NCBI RefSeq assembly: GCF_014192335.1
Contig: NZ_JACHXU010000011.1
Location: forward strand, 1-64,000
Reading direction: 5' to 3'
DNA: 64,000 nucleotides
From: Aporhodopirellula rubra
GTDB lineage: Bacteria > Planctomycetota > Planctomycetia > Pirellulales > Pirellulaceae
Made by a program: the position numbers and the translations under genes. Position 1 is the stretch's first letter. Every line of letters starts with the position of its first letter. The notes beneath the pieces were generated by a model. It worked only from the letters and a program-made list of their open reading frames with translations, did no database searches and had not been told where the DNA came from. This document shows, in pieces, positions 1 through 6,864 of this stretch.

Positions 1-1083
1 GATTTGGATCGCAACACGATCTCAATCGTTCAAGGGAAAGGGAACGTGGATCGTCAGGTGATGTTGCCGGCGACTTATCGGGCAATGTTCGCGGCAGTCA
101 AAGGGCAGTTGGGAGGAGACGCGTATTTGTTTCCGAGTGAGTCGGTGTCGCGAGGCGGTTCGAGCTCGTCGCGTTACCTGTCGCCTCGCACGGTACAGCG
201 TGCGATGAAGAAAGCGGTCGCGATCGCGGGAATCATGAAGGACGCCACGCCACACAGTTTGCGTCACTCGTTCGCGACGCACAGTTTCGAGGACGGGTGT
301 GACATCCGCCGCATCCAAAAGGTGCTCGGTCACGTTCGGCTGGAAACGACGACGATTTACGTCCACATCGCCAAGCCGGCCGAGCCGTCGCTGATGCCCA
401 GTCCGATGGACCGGTTGTCGGAGTCGAAAGAACAAGTGACGGCGGAAGAGTACGTAACGGGGCGGGCCGGTTCGAGACGTGTCAATTCGAAAAGGGCGGA
501 TTCAGGAAGGGCCGATTCAGAAAGGAACTGTCCGGTAAGGGGCGGTTCTGGAAGGGGTGATTCCGGAAGGGGCGGGGCACGTCGAGCGAATCCGTCGGGA
601 GCGAACGGGTCGCGTGTGGATGAGGGCGTTGGATCCGGTCGAGATGCGGTGGCGGGGAGGTTGGCGGGAACTTTGGCTGGGTTCGTCAATCCGCCGCGTG
701 TTCACGTGAAGCGTTTCGAGGGCGAGTCGTGGACTCGCGTGACGGTTGAGATTGTGGCGACGTCGGGGCGAGTGTTTTTGACCGGGATTCGGGCGACGGA
801 GTCACGGCCGGGGTTTTGGACGTTATCGATCCCGCCGCTGGAGAGTTGGCGGGACGAGATCGGGCGGCTCGATGCGGTGCAATGCAAAGTGTGGAGGCGG
901 AGTTCTATGAGTTTCTGCGAGCGTCGATCGGGAGCCGGTTGCGGGCGAGTGAGTCGGAGCGTGCGAGTTCGGTCGCGGAGGTTCGCACGAGTGGCTTGGG
1001 GGCAGCGTTGTCTCGGAAGGTCGATCAGAAAGTCCAGGAGTCGCGGTCTCGGTTCGTCGTGTCGAAGTCGGCGTAGAGGCTAG
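1..1083 (+). CDS. Tyrosine recombinase, 3' part, with long C-terminal extension (5'-truncated by window)
   Basis: The reading frame is open from base 1, so the gene starts upstream of the window. The first ~125 residues are the catalytic half of a Xer/IntI-type tyrosine recombinase: the beta-hairpin Lys in QGKGNVDRQVMLP, the box II motif HSLRH (about H84 and R87 counting from the TTG codon at base 4), GH (H110) and the nucleophile in TTTIYVHI (Y119). It is followed by SPMDRL, which resembles the SPLDRL end of integron-type integrases; the extra IntI-specific helix is absent. After this the frame runs on for ~230 residues through an Arg/Gly/Ser-rich linker into a compact stretch (about residues 235-290) with only a faint resemblance to SpoVG. 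The last ~65 residues look out of frame: a 5-bp duplication at 878-887 shifts the frame, and the alternative frame ends at 1076 with a normal-looking protein tail. Function as a recombinase is well supported; the role of the extension is unknown. Confidence 0.75.
   Translation, partial: DLDRNTISIVQGKGNVDRQVMLPATYRAMFAAVKGQLGGDAYLFPSESVSRGGSSSSRYLSPRTVQRAMKKAVAIAGIMKDATPHSLRHSFATHSFEDGCDIRRIQKVLGHVRLETTTIYVHIAKPAEPSLMPSPMDRLSESKEQVTAEEYVTGRAGSRRVNSKRADSGRADSERNCPVRGGSGRGDSGRGGARRANPSGANGSRVDEGVGSGRDAVAGRLAGTLAGFVNPPRVHVKRFEGESWTRVTVEIVATSGRVFLTGIRATESRPGFWTLSIPPLESWRDEIGRLDAVQCKVWRRSSMSFCERRSGAGCGRVSRSVRVRSRRFARVAWGQRCLGRSIRKSRSRGLGSSCRSRRRG
878..887 (+). repeat. 5-bp tandem duplication (TGCAA x2) causing a frameshift
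   Basis: TGCAATGCAA sits where the recombinase extension changes from plausible to implausible protein. Deleting one copy joins DAVQ directly to SVEAEFYEFLRASIG in the other frame, which runs to a stop at 1076. This is either a real recent mutation or a sequencing or assembly error. Confidence 0.6.
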
Positions 1084-1111
1084 GCGGTTCTCGAGCGTGG
1101 AAGTTGGTGGC

Positions 1112-1197
1112 CGGGGCTTTGCGTTGAGCCCCGTTGTTGCGCTGGGCCCTCCCCTCGCTTTGCTCGACCCTCCCGGGGGGAGGGTTAATGTTTTTTT
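1112..1197 (+). terminator. Double hairpin / probable terminator after the recombinase gene
   Basis: CGGGGCT (1112-1118) pairs with AGCCCCG (1127-1133). A second perfect stem, ACCCTCCC / GGGAGGGT around GGG (1167-1185), is followed a few bases later by a run of seven T (1191-1197). The second stem plus T-run fits a rho-independent terminator for the recombinase transcript. Confidence 0.55.
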
Positions 1198-1270
1198 GGG
1201 GGGAAGCGGGTGATGTTTGGGGTTGGTGATGGGGCGTGTGGGGTTTGGTGTTTGATTGAATTGTGGCGGG

Positions 1271-2165
1271 CTGAGGCTCTCAGGCCGTGTCGGTGAGGAG
1301 CTGACCGAGGGCCTCGGTTAGCTACGAGGGTGTTTGGTGATGTTTGGGTTGGTGGGGCTGGTGATGGGTTGTGTGGGGTTTGGTATTTGAATGAATTGTG
1401 GCGGACTGAGGCTCTCAGGCCGTGTTGGTGTGTGGGGCTGACCGAGGGCCTCGGTTAGCTACGAGGGTGTTTGGTGGATGATGTGGGCTGGTGGGGTTGG
1501 TGATGGGGCGTGCGGGGGTTGGTGTTTGATTGAACTTTGGCGGACTGAGGCTCTCAGGGTGTGTCGGTGTGTGGGGCTGACCGAGGGCCTCGGTTAGCTA
1601 CGAGGGTGTTTGGTGGATGATGTGGGTTGGTGGGGTTGGTGATGGGGCGTGTGGTGGTTGGTGTTTGATTGAACTTTGGCGGACTGAGGCTCTCAGGCCG
1701 TGTCGGTGTGTGGGGCTGACCGAGGGCCTGGGTTAGTTACGAGGGTGTTTGGTGGATGATATGGGCTGGTGGGGTTGGTGATGGGGCGTGCGGGGGTTGG
1801 TGTTTGATTGAATTGTGGCGGGCTGAGGCTCTCAGGCCGTGTTGGTGTGTGGGGCTGACCGAGGGCCTCGGTTAGCTACGAGGGTGTTTGGTGGATGATG
1901 TGGGTTGGTGGGGCTGGTGATGGGGTGTGTGGGGTTTGGTGTTTGATTGAATTGTGGCGGACTGAGGCTCTCAGGCCGTGTCGGTGTGTGGGGCTGACCG
2001 AGGGCCTCGGTTAGCTACGAGGGTGTTTGGTGATGTTTGGGTTGGTGGGGTTGGTGATGGGGCGTGCGGGGGTTGGTATTTGATTGAATTGTGGCGGACT
2101 GAGGCTCTCAGGCCGTGATGATGTGTGGGGCTGACCGAGGGCCTCGGTCAGCTACGGGGGTGTTT
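1271..2165. repeat. Seven-copy tandem array of ~139-bp units, each with two stem-loops
   Basis: The landmark CTGAGGCTCTCAG begins at 1271, 1406, 1545, 1684, 1823, 1962 and 2099, giving periods of 135, 139, 139, 139, 139 and 137. Each unit holds stem-loop 1 (CTGAG-GCT-CTCAG, extended by flanking GG/CC) and, about 20-25 bases on, stem-loop 2 (CTGACCGAG-GGC-CTCGGTTAG, nine pairs with one G·U). The rest of the unit is G/T-rich with GTTGGTG and GATGGGG motifs and has no convincing ORF. In the last unit the G·U pair becomes G-C (CTCGGTCAG), a change that keeps the pairing. No coding gene is seen between 1084 and 2429. The function is unknown; possibilities are a recombination target, a structured RNA array or simple tandem expansion. 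Confidence 0.85.
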
Positions 2166-2385
2166 GGTGGTTGGCGTGGGTTGGTGGAAGCGGGTGATGT
2201 TTGGGGTTGGTGGCTTGGTTGTTTGAGTGGGGCGTTTGAGAATGAGGTTGCTGCGTCTGTCGCGTTTTGGGGGAGGTGACTACAATCTTCGATGCCGTTC
2301 GCGGAGTTGCTCTTCATTTTGGGGCGACGTCCGCCACAGAAGGCTCGGCTTGATCGCTCAGGTGCTCAAGACGGGGGTGGGGAGG

Positions 2386-2410
2386 AATCGTCGAAACGAC
2401 GCTTTTTCTC
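2386..2410 (+). terminator. Small hairpin with T-run just upstream of the tRNA half
   Basis: CGTCG-AAA-CGACG (2389-2401) is followed by CTTTTTCTC. This resembles a short intrinsic terminator isolating the tRNA region from the repeat array. The stem is short, so the call is weak. Confidence 0.3.
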
Positions 2411-2429
2411 TTCAAATCGACGGCATTCC

Positions 2430-2472
2430 GGGGCTGTAGCTCAGTCGGTTAGAGCTGGGAACTCATAATTCC
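2430..2472 (+). pseudogene. 5' half of a CAU-anticodon tRNA gene (left junction of element A)
   Basis: Bases 2430-2472 match 8481-8523 over 43 positions with two differences (2446 and 2450, both in the D-loop). The copy covers the acceptor 5' strand, D-arm and anticodon arm including CTCATAA, then diverges at 2473, so T-arm and acceptor 3' strand are missing. It is best read as the original chromosomal 5' half separated from its 3' half when element A inserted. Confidence 0.8.
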
Positions 2473-2599
2473 GATTGGCGTCTTTCGCCAAGTCCCGCCA
2501 GGACGCCCTCGGATAGCGCAAAACACCGTATTTTGCAGCGCCAAACGCCGTCGCCACACTCGCCGGTTCACGCCGCCTCCCGCCGAGTAACGCCTCCGA

Positions 2600-2620
2600 A
2601 ATATCCCCTATGTATCCCCG
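2600..2620 (+). repeat. 21-bp direct repeat, left arm of element A
   Basis: This is identical to 8395-8415 (core ATATCCCCTATGTATCCCC). One copy lies inside each end of element A, which is the arrangement expected for integrase arm-type binding sites; that function is inferred. Confidence 0.6.
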
Positions 2621-2702
2621 GAGATAGAAAGACTTGAAATCAGATTTTGATCTGCCAGGGTGACCTGCGGAATTACGCCTTGCTTAATGGAGGCGACTCC
2701 AC

Positions 2703-2798
2703 ATGGTGAAGATCAAGATATCAAGCAACGGAGTGGCAGCGTGCTACGTAAGCAAATCGACGGACAGTACACCGCATCGCTACAGCCGAGCGGAATGA
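2703..2798 (+). CDS. 31-aa small ORF translationally coupled to the HTH gene
   Basis: The ORF reads ATG GTG AAG ATC … GCG GAA TGA and encodes a 31-residue basic peptide starting MVKIKISSNG. A GGAGG at 2689-2693 sits about nine bases before the ATG, the best ribosome binding site in this part of the element. Its TGA (2796-2798) overlaps the ATG of the downstream HTH gene (2795-2797) as ATGA, a classical translational coupling arrangement. It could be a leader peptide whose main job is to deliver ribosomes to the next gene, or a small protein in its own right; no family is recognised. Confidence 0.45.
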   Translation: MVKIKISSNGVAACYVSKSTDSTPHRYSRAE

Positions 2799-2980
2799 AG
2801 AAAGCAGACGCCGCGTACTACTGCGGTTTGTCCGTGAGGACCTTTGAGCGGCTCGTGGCGTCTGGGGAAATCCGACCGCGACGGGTGGGTAGCCGCACCA
2901 TCATCTACCTACGCAGCGAACTGGATGAGTATCTGGGGCAATTGCCGGTCGGCGGTGGCGAGATGCCATCAGTCGACTAA
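2795..2980 (+). CDS. Excisionase-like / HTH_17 DNA-binding protein
   Basis: The product is 61 residues starting MKKADAAYYCGLSVRTFERL. The sequence has the MerR-like excisionase helix-turn-helix: AAYYCGLSVRTFERLVASGEIRPRRVGSRTIIYLRSELDEYL, i.e. helix-turn-helix then the wing in which an Arg-rich strand precedes the RSELDEYL helix. Proteins of this type act as recombination directionality factors or small transcription regulators in integrative elements. The ATG at 2795 is chosen because it overlaps the stop of the preceding small ORF; an in-frame upstream extension to 2690 would cover that ORF and is less likely. It lies near the left end of element A, as expected for a xis gene, while the matching integrase at the right end is a relic. 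Confidence 0.7.
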   Translation: MKKADAAYYCGLSVRTFERLVASGEIRPRRVGSRTIIYLRSELDEYLGQLPVGGGEMPSVD

Positions 2981-3201
2981 AAGACTACGAACAAATCCTC
3001 TTGCGTGGGCTGGCGATCGCCCTGAAGATATTCGCACCGCCATGACGGTGTCAGTTGGCCTCACGATTGAGGCGCATGAAAAAGCCCCGATGATCCGTCG
3101 CCAAACAGTGACCATCGAGGCTCATCACCTGATGCGTCGATGATACGGTAGGCGAAGCCAAATTCAACCGCATCAGATCACTCCCAAGTCATCTGATAAA
3201 A

Positions 3202-3378
3202 ATGTCTGACTCCCTCCCTGATACACAGCGTGAGCAAAACTCCCTCTCGTCGTCTTGCCTAACCCCCGCGCAAGTAGACGCCATCGCGAGACTGCTCCTG
3301 AGCCTGACGGAGGACCGTAGCGACGGTGCAGATGAACCGACCAGCCGTGTCGGTCAGCGCGAGCAGAAAGAGGCTTAG
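3202..3378 (+). CDS. Hypothetical 58-aa protein
   Basis: The ORF starts MSDSLPDTQREQNSLSSS and ends QREQKEA, with a short central helix (AQVDAIARLLLSLTED) and polar flanks. No family is recognised and no good Shine-Dalgarno sequence is seen before the ATG. Support comes from the normal-looking composition and from the double-hairpin module that starts 33 bases after the stop, an arrangement repeated at 7463-7716 after another small gene. Moderate to low confidence. Confidence 0.4.
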   Translation: MSDSLPDTQREQNSLSSSCLTPAQVDAIARLLLSLTEDRSDGADEPTSRVGQREQKEA

Positions 3379-3411
3379 TTTCGCTATGGATGGCGATCAT
3401 TTCGGCCACGA

Positions 3412-3466
3412 TTTAAAAACCCCAGCTTGGGGTTTTTAAATTCGTCCCGCAAAACACGGTGTTTTT
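3412..3466. terminator. Double-hairpin module, copy 1
   Basis: TTTAAAAACCCC (3412) pairs with GGGGTTTTTAAA around a short AGCTT centre, making a bidirectional terminator-like stem. Ten bases later AAAACAC-G-GTGTTTT (3451-3465) forms a second stem ending in T. The ~60-bp module recurs almost unchanged at 7661-7716. Confidence 0.75.
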
Positions 3467-3635
3467 GGGTCTGAACGCCCAAGACTAGAGATTGACCCGA
3501 TCGGGTGTTCTCATTTTTAACAGACACAAAAAAACGGGCATCAAGCAATTTGCCTGATGACCGTAATTGAATCGGGATGACTTTGAGCTGTGGCGGCGAT
3601 CAGTCATCTCTCCCGTACACGACTGAGGTAGAGTC

Positions 3636-4964
3636 ATGCAGCTGAACGACATTGTACGCGTGCAAAAAGCCAAGGGCAACAACTTGCCCAAACGGGAGCC
3701 GCTGGCAAGGGTGGCGGTCCCAAGGTCGGTTGAATTGCCATCTGGCGTCGAGGGTGATAACTGGGCGCTGTTCTTGTCGACACTCGCCCTGCATACATCG
3801 CTGACACGCGAGAGGCGAGATCACGGCCACTGGGTCAACCTCCACAACCAAAATCTCTCGACGTTGCTAGGCCGGAGCTATCGCCGCCGAATCGATGCAA
3901 TGATCGACGCTGGCATCGTCGAGCGGAACGATCGCTATTCGACGGGCATGGAAGGCGTCAAAGCGTTCACGAAGTCGTACAGGATCGCAGAGCAGCACCG
4001 AACAGGGCAGTCGCGACAGCACTGCATCACGTCACGCCCGGTCGCGAAGAAGGTAGCAAAGACGTACGCGGTCGACCCAGAGAACTTAGGGCAGGCTGGA
4101 ATGCACTACCGAGAATGCTTCAACAAATTGCGTTTGGATGAAGCGGCGGCGGAAGATCCGAAGCTAACCAACCACTGGGACCAGTGGACGATAGCACGAT
4201 GGCACAACAGACAGGAGTTCGCGAAACGGTGCGATTATGGGAGGTATCACGGTCTGACCTCACAGCTACCAAAACGCGCGAGAAAGCATCTACGGACAAT
4301 CAATGGAGAAGACATCGTCGTTGTCGACGTCTCAGCCTGTCAGCCACTCATAACAGGGCACCTAGCTCACCAACACACCACAGGCAACCACCCACCGCAA
4401 CGCGCCCCACTACCATATGACGCGCGTTTTTCGAAAATGGAAAAGAACAAGACCAAACCGGATGTGGCGAGGTGGATCGAGCTGTGTGAATCGAAATCGT
4501 TCTATCGGTATTTCTTCGATTCAATCCAGACGTTCGACGGTGACACAACCGCGACGATCAAGCTGCAATCAGGGCGGACGATCAGGACTGATATGCGGGA
4601 AATGCCCGAACGCTCGATCAAGCGGGCGACGTTGATTCCCGTTTTCGACCGTACTGACGCAATGAGACGTTCGCCGATCTTCCGTATCATCGAGCGTGAC
4701 TTCCCAACTATTGCAAATTTCATCGTTGCGGCTAAAGAAAGCGGACATCAGCGATTAGCCTGTCTGCTGCAGCGCACCGAGTCGGGACTTATGATCGACG
4801 GACTAGGGAACGAGCTAAGGAAGCGACACCCAGGCGTGACGGCACAGCCGATCCACGATGCGATAGTGGTACCGGTATCGTTCGCGGCCACTGCCGCCGA
4901 ACTGATTCGGGAGCAGTTCGGTAGAGTAGGTCTATCGCCTAGTGTGACGGCGGACGCTGTGTAG
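3636..4964 (+). CDS. Polymerase-like replication protein (derived family-A/T7-RNAP-type palm, tentative)
   Basis: The product is 442 residues. The N-terminal ~120 residues look like a winged-helix region (LHNQNLSTLLGRSYRRRIDAMIDAGIVERND). The C-terminal half has landmarks that resemble a diverged family-A polymerase palm: an Asp at D231 in VVVDVSACQP (motif A-like, compare DxSQ), a Lys-rich helix RSIKRATLIPVF (K329, motif B-like), RDFPTIANFI, RTESGLMID (E382) and IHDAIVVP (H407-D408, motif C-like, as in VHDE/IHDS). Proteins with this D-x-S/N…QP and HDxI pattern occur on phage and plasmid-like elements. A role in element replication is inferred; catalytic activity cannot be claimed from the sequence alone. 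It stands alone, with a convergent-type terminator after it. Confidence 0.5.
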   Translation: MQLNDIVRVQKAKGNNLPKREPLARVAVPRSVELPSGVEGDNWALFLSTLALHTSLTRERRDHGHWVNLHNQNLSTLLGRSYRRRIDAMIDAGIVERNDRYSTGMEGVKAFTKSYRIAEQHRTGQSRQHCITSRPVAKKVAKTYAVDPENLGQAGMHYRECFNKLRLDEAAAEDPKLTNHWDQWTIARWHNRQEFAKRCDYGRYHGLTSQLPKRARKHLRTINGEDIVVVDVSACQPLITGHLAHQHTTGNHPPQRAPLPYDARFSKMEKNKTKPDVARWIELCESKSFYRYFFDSIQTFDGDTTATIKLQSGRTIRTDMREMPERSIKRATLIPVFDRTDAMRRSPIFRIIERDFPTIANFIVAAKESGHQRLACLLQRTESGLMIDGLGNELRKRHPGVTAQPIHDAIVVPVSFAATAAELIREQFGRVGLSPSVTADAV

Positions 4965-4987
4965 TTCGGTCACGGCAAAATGATCGC

Positions 4988-5023
4988 ACAAAAAAAACAC
5001 GCCCCAGAGTGATCCAGGGCGTG
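4988..5023 (-). terminator. Terminator for leftward transcription
   Basis: CACGCCC (4998-5004) pairs with GGGCGTG (5017-5023). The A-run at 4990-4997 becomes a T-run after the stem when read on the minus strand. The rest of 4965-5431 holds no gene I can support. Confidence 0.55.
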
Positions 5024-5232
5024 GCCAAAGGTGATCGGCATGTCCGTACCGAGCAGTGTCAGTGTAGTGGTTGCGGTATGGTATTCAATCTCTTGGCATT
5101 TCAATCGAACTACTAGCCGAATCGTCACTCTGGTTTTGAAACGAAGGGACCTGATTGGCGTCGCGCTCTCGATGACAGGCGAGTGACAGACGTCATCACC
5201 CGCGATCGAGAGGAGCAGGACTTGGCGACCGA

Positions 5233-5262
5233 TATTCTCTACTGGTGTATTCTCTACTGGTG
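5233..5262 (+). repeat. Perfect 15-bp tandem duplication
   Basis: TATTCTCTACTGGTG occurs twice head to tail in an otherwise non-coding stretch upstream of the 5432 gene. It may be a pair of operator half-sites or a chance slippage duplication. Confidence 0.6.
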
Positions 5263-5431
5263 CTGCCGGGTTAGGCCGTTAGGCATCGACGAAAAAACCG
5301 CTTGACGCGATTCACGAAATCCGCAACATTGATCGCACGACTACTCACCAGCCGCCGCAACCGGCTGAGTCGCGATCGATCGGGAACGTTACTAACTACC
5401 GTTCACCTTCTTTCCGTTGCGAGGCACTATC

Positions 5432-5734
5432 ATGACCATCGAGTCATCACGTCGACGGTTGATCGACGCGCACCCGTCACTCTGTCAGTTCGATCAGATT
5501 CTCTTGGTCGCTACGCTGCTGAAGCAGTCGCGCCGAGACCTCACCATCGAGGAGATCAACGAGGACGTTTCGGAAATCCGGGGAGACGTTTCAGGTGACG
5601 TTCCTATTGAGACTGTTCTGGAATTCCTGGATTCCATCGGCGTCGTCAGCGAGCTAGACGGTCAGTGGCGTTTCTATGACATCGAGTCGACCACTCACAG
5701 GATCGTTGACTCGCTAGCCGCTTCTCTTCGATAG
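5432..5734 (+). CDS. Hypothetical 100-aa protein, winged-helix-like
   Basis: It starts MTIESSRRRLIDAHPSL; GAGG at 5421-5424 lies seven bases before this ATG, so it is preferred over a start 15 bases upstream. The protein is predicted to be mostly helical (QILLVATLLKQSRRDLTIEEINEDV, then PIETVLEFLDSIGVV) ending in a short beta strand (GQWRFYDI), which is the order seen in small winged-helix domains. A strong terminator follows at 5815-5842. No family recognised; a regulatory role in element A is a guess. Confidence 0.6.
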   Translation: MTIESSRRRLIDAHPSLCQFDQILLVATLLKQSRRDLTIEEINEDVSEIRGDVSGDVPIETVLEFLDSIGVVSELDGQWRFYDIESTTHRIVDSLAASLR

Positions 5735-5814
5735 CTGTTTAGTTGCTATCGGTGGTCAAGAAACAGGAGACCGCCGCGCGGGGTGTGGGGAGACGCAACA
5801 ACCCGGCATCCAAT

Positions 5815-5842
5815 CCCCCCGGCGACAAAGGGGGGCGTTTTT
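5815..5842 (+). terminator. Rho-independent terminator
   Basis: CCCCCC-GGCGACAAA-GGGGGG is followed by CGTTTTT. It ends the 5432-5734 transcript. The remaining 5843-6062 shows only a second GC-rich inverted repeat near 5921-5940 and no supportable gene. Confidence 0.8.
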
Positions 5843-6062
5843 CCTTCGTGGCAGCGCGGTGGCCACGTGTCCAAAACCTGATAAAACAGGGCCTGCCAGT
5901 TAGGCAGACTGCGTGGTTATCGCCCCCTGCCAAGGGGAGTCATTGCCGGTGTAAACTGAGTCCAGACAGGAAAACGCACGTCAAACCCCGTTTTTCCGAA
6001 CCACTCTTATCCAAATCAGTCTATCCTGAGACTTGAAAAATGTTTAGGTAAAGCTACACTTC

Positions 6063-6497
6063 ATGCGTTCCGAAGAAGTTCTAAAGGAGTACTGCGACCT
6101 GCTTGAAGTTGGAGAGTGGGGGAAAATTTGGGCAGTGAAAGTAATCCCACTTCGGCGAATGTGCTCCCAGGCAACTTCCGTTGAGGACATGGTTGAGCAG
6201 ATGGCGGAAAGCAAGATCGGTCATTTTGCTGCGGTTGTCTCGCAACTCGCGGAGAATGGAACTACGGGATCCCACAAGTTCCGATCCGAAGCAAATGGAT
6301 TCAAAGCTATCGCAATCAAGGGTAAGCAGCAGCAGATGTACAGATTCCCGGCCTTCCGCTTGCGATGCAATTGGGTTGTTGTTTACGGTTTTGTAAAGCC
6401 ACGACAAGCAACATGGGACCAGAAACATAATGACTGGGCTGATACGGTTCGAACTGAAATCACGGAAAAAATACGAGGGAAAAATGAGCAAGCTTAA
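6063..6497 (+). CDS. Probable toxin of a TAC system (HigB/Gp49-like, by context)
   Basis: The product is 144 residues, first gene of a three-gene overlapping operon. The C-terminal part (residues 71-130) carries the pattern of RelE/HigB/Gp49-like proteins: HKFRSEANGFKAIAIKG, then RFPAFRLRCNWVVVYGFVKP, a beta-rich segment followed by a basic helix. The N-terminal ~60 residues are helical. In HigB-type systems the toxin is encoded first and cleaves mRNA on the ribosome; that activity is inferred from family and gene order, since key catalytic residues cannot be assigned confidently. It overlaps the antitoxin start by 14 bases. No clear Shine-Dalgarno sequence precedes the ATG; TTGAAA (6032) and TACACT (6054) 16 bases apart could be a promoter very close to the start. 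Confidence 0.6.
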   Translation: MRSEEVLKEYCDLLEVGEWGKIWAVKVIPLRRMCSQATSVEDMVEQMAESKIGHFAAVVSQLAENGTTGSHKFRSEANGFKAIAIKGKQQQMYRFPAFRLRCNWVVVYGFVKPRQATWDQKHNDWADTVRTEITEKIRGKNEQA

Positions 6498-6864
6498 GCA
6501 GCGATTAGAAGCGACCAAGCGAGGCCGCCATTACTGCGAAACCAAATTTATTCTTGAAGTCACTGACGCGCTTGCTGACTGCCTCGAAGACTCAGGTGTC
6601 AAGAAGAAAGACTTGGCAAGCAAGCTTGGGCTTACCAGAGGCCGTATCTCACAGTTGTTCAGCGGTGAGAAAAACCTCACCCTGCGAACCTTAGCTGGCA
6701 TTCTTTGGGCGTCGGGCAAACGTGGCCGACTTGTCATTGAGGACATGGACCAGGACTCGGATGAATTCCATCCACTTAACCAATGTATCTACAACGCATC
6801 CTCTTGCACTCGCTATACTTTCAAGACGGACGCGAGTTACTGCGAAAGTAATATCTCGACATGA
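6484..6864 (+). CDS. XRE-family antitoxin with C-terminal extension (TAC antitoxin)
   Basis: The product is 126 residues. Residues 40-78 form an XRE helix-turn-helix: KKDLASKLGLTRGRISQLFS then LTLRTLAGILWASGK. The start at 6484 is preceded by a good GAGGGA and lies within the 3' end of the toxin gene. After the HTH is a ~45-residue tail (about 82-126) rich in Cys, Tyr and Phe (HPLNQCIYNASSCTRYTF). In tripartite TAC systems such as the M. tuberculosis HigBA-SecB operon the antitoxin bears a C-terminal chaperone-addiction region that is unstable without its SecB-like chaperone; this tail is in the right place to play that role (inference). The protein should bind its own promoter and neutralise the upstream toxin. 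Its stop overlaps the chaperone ATG (6861-6864). Confidence 0.75.
   Translation: MSKLKQRLEATKRGRHYCETKFILEVTDALADCLEDSGVKKKDLASKLGLTRGRISQLFSGEKNLTLRTLAGILWASGKRGRLVIEDMDQDSDEFHPLNQCIYNASSCTRYTFKTDASYCESNIST

Noticed and set aside
1271-2165. Integron attC cassette array beside an IntI-like recombinase
   Set aside because: The units hold no ORFs, no RYYYAAC/GTTRRRY core pair is seen, and the recombinase lacks the IntI-specific helix.
1271-2165. CRISPR array
   Set aside because: The whole 139-bp unit is repeated; there are no unique spacers of 30-40 bp.
5040-5186. 48-codon ORF starting MSVPSSVSVVVAVW
   Set aside because: No ribosome binding site and no partner; could be real but unsupported.
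5302-5598. 98-aa ORF on the plus strand
   Set aside because: It overlaps the better-supported gene at 5432 in another frame and is Arg-rich without protein-like pattern.
5743-6036. 97-aa ORF on the plus strand
   Set aside because: It contains the terminator at 5815-5842 and has no ribosome binding site.
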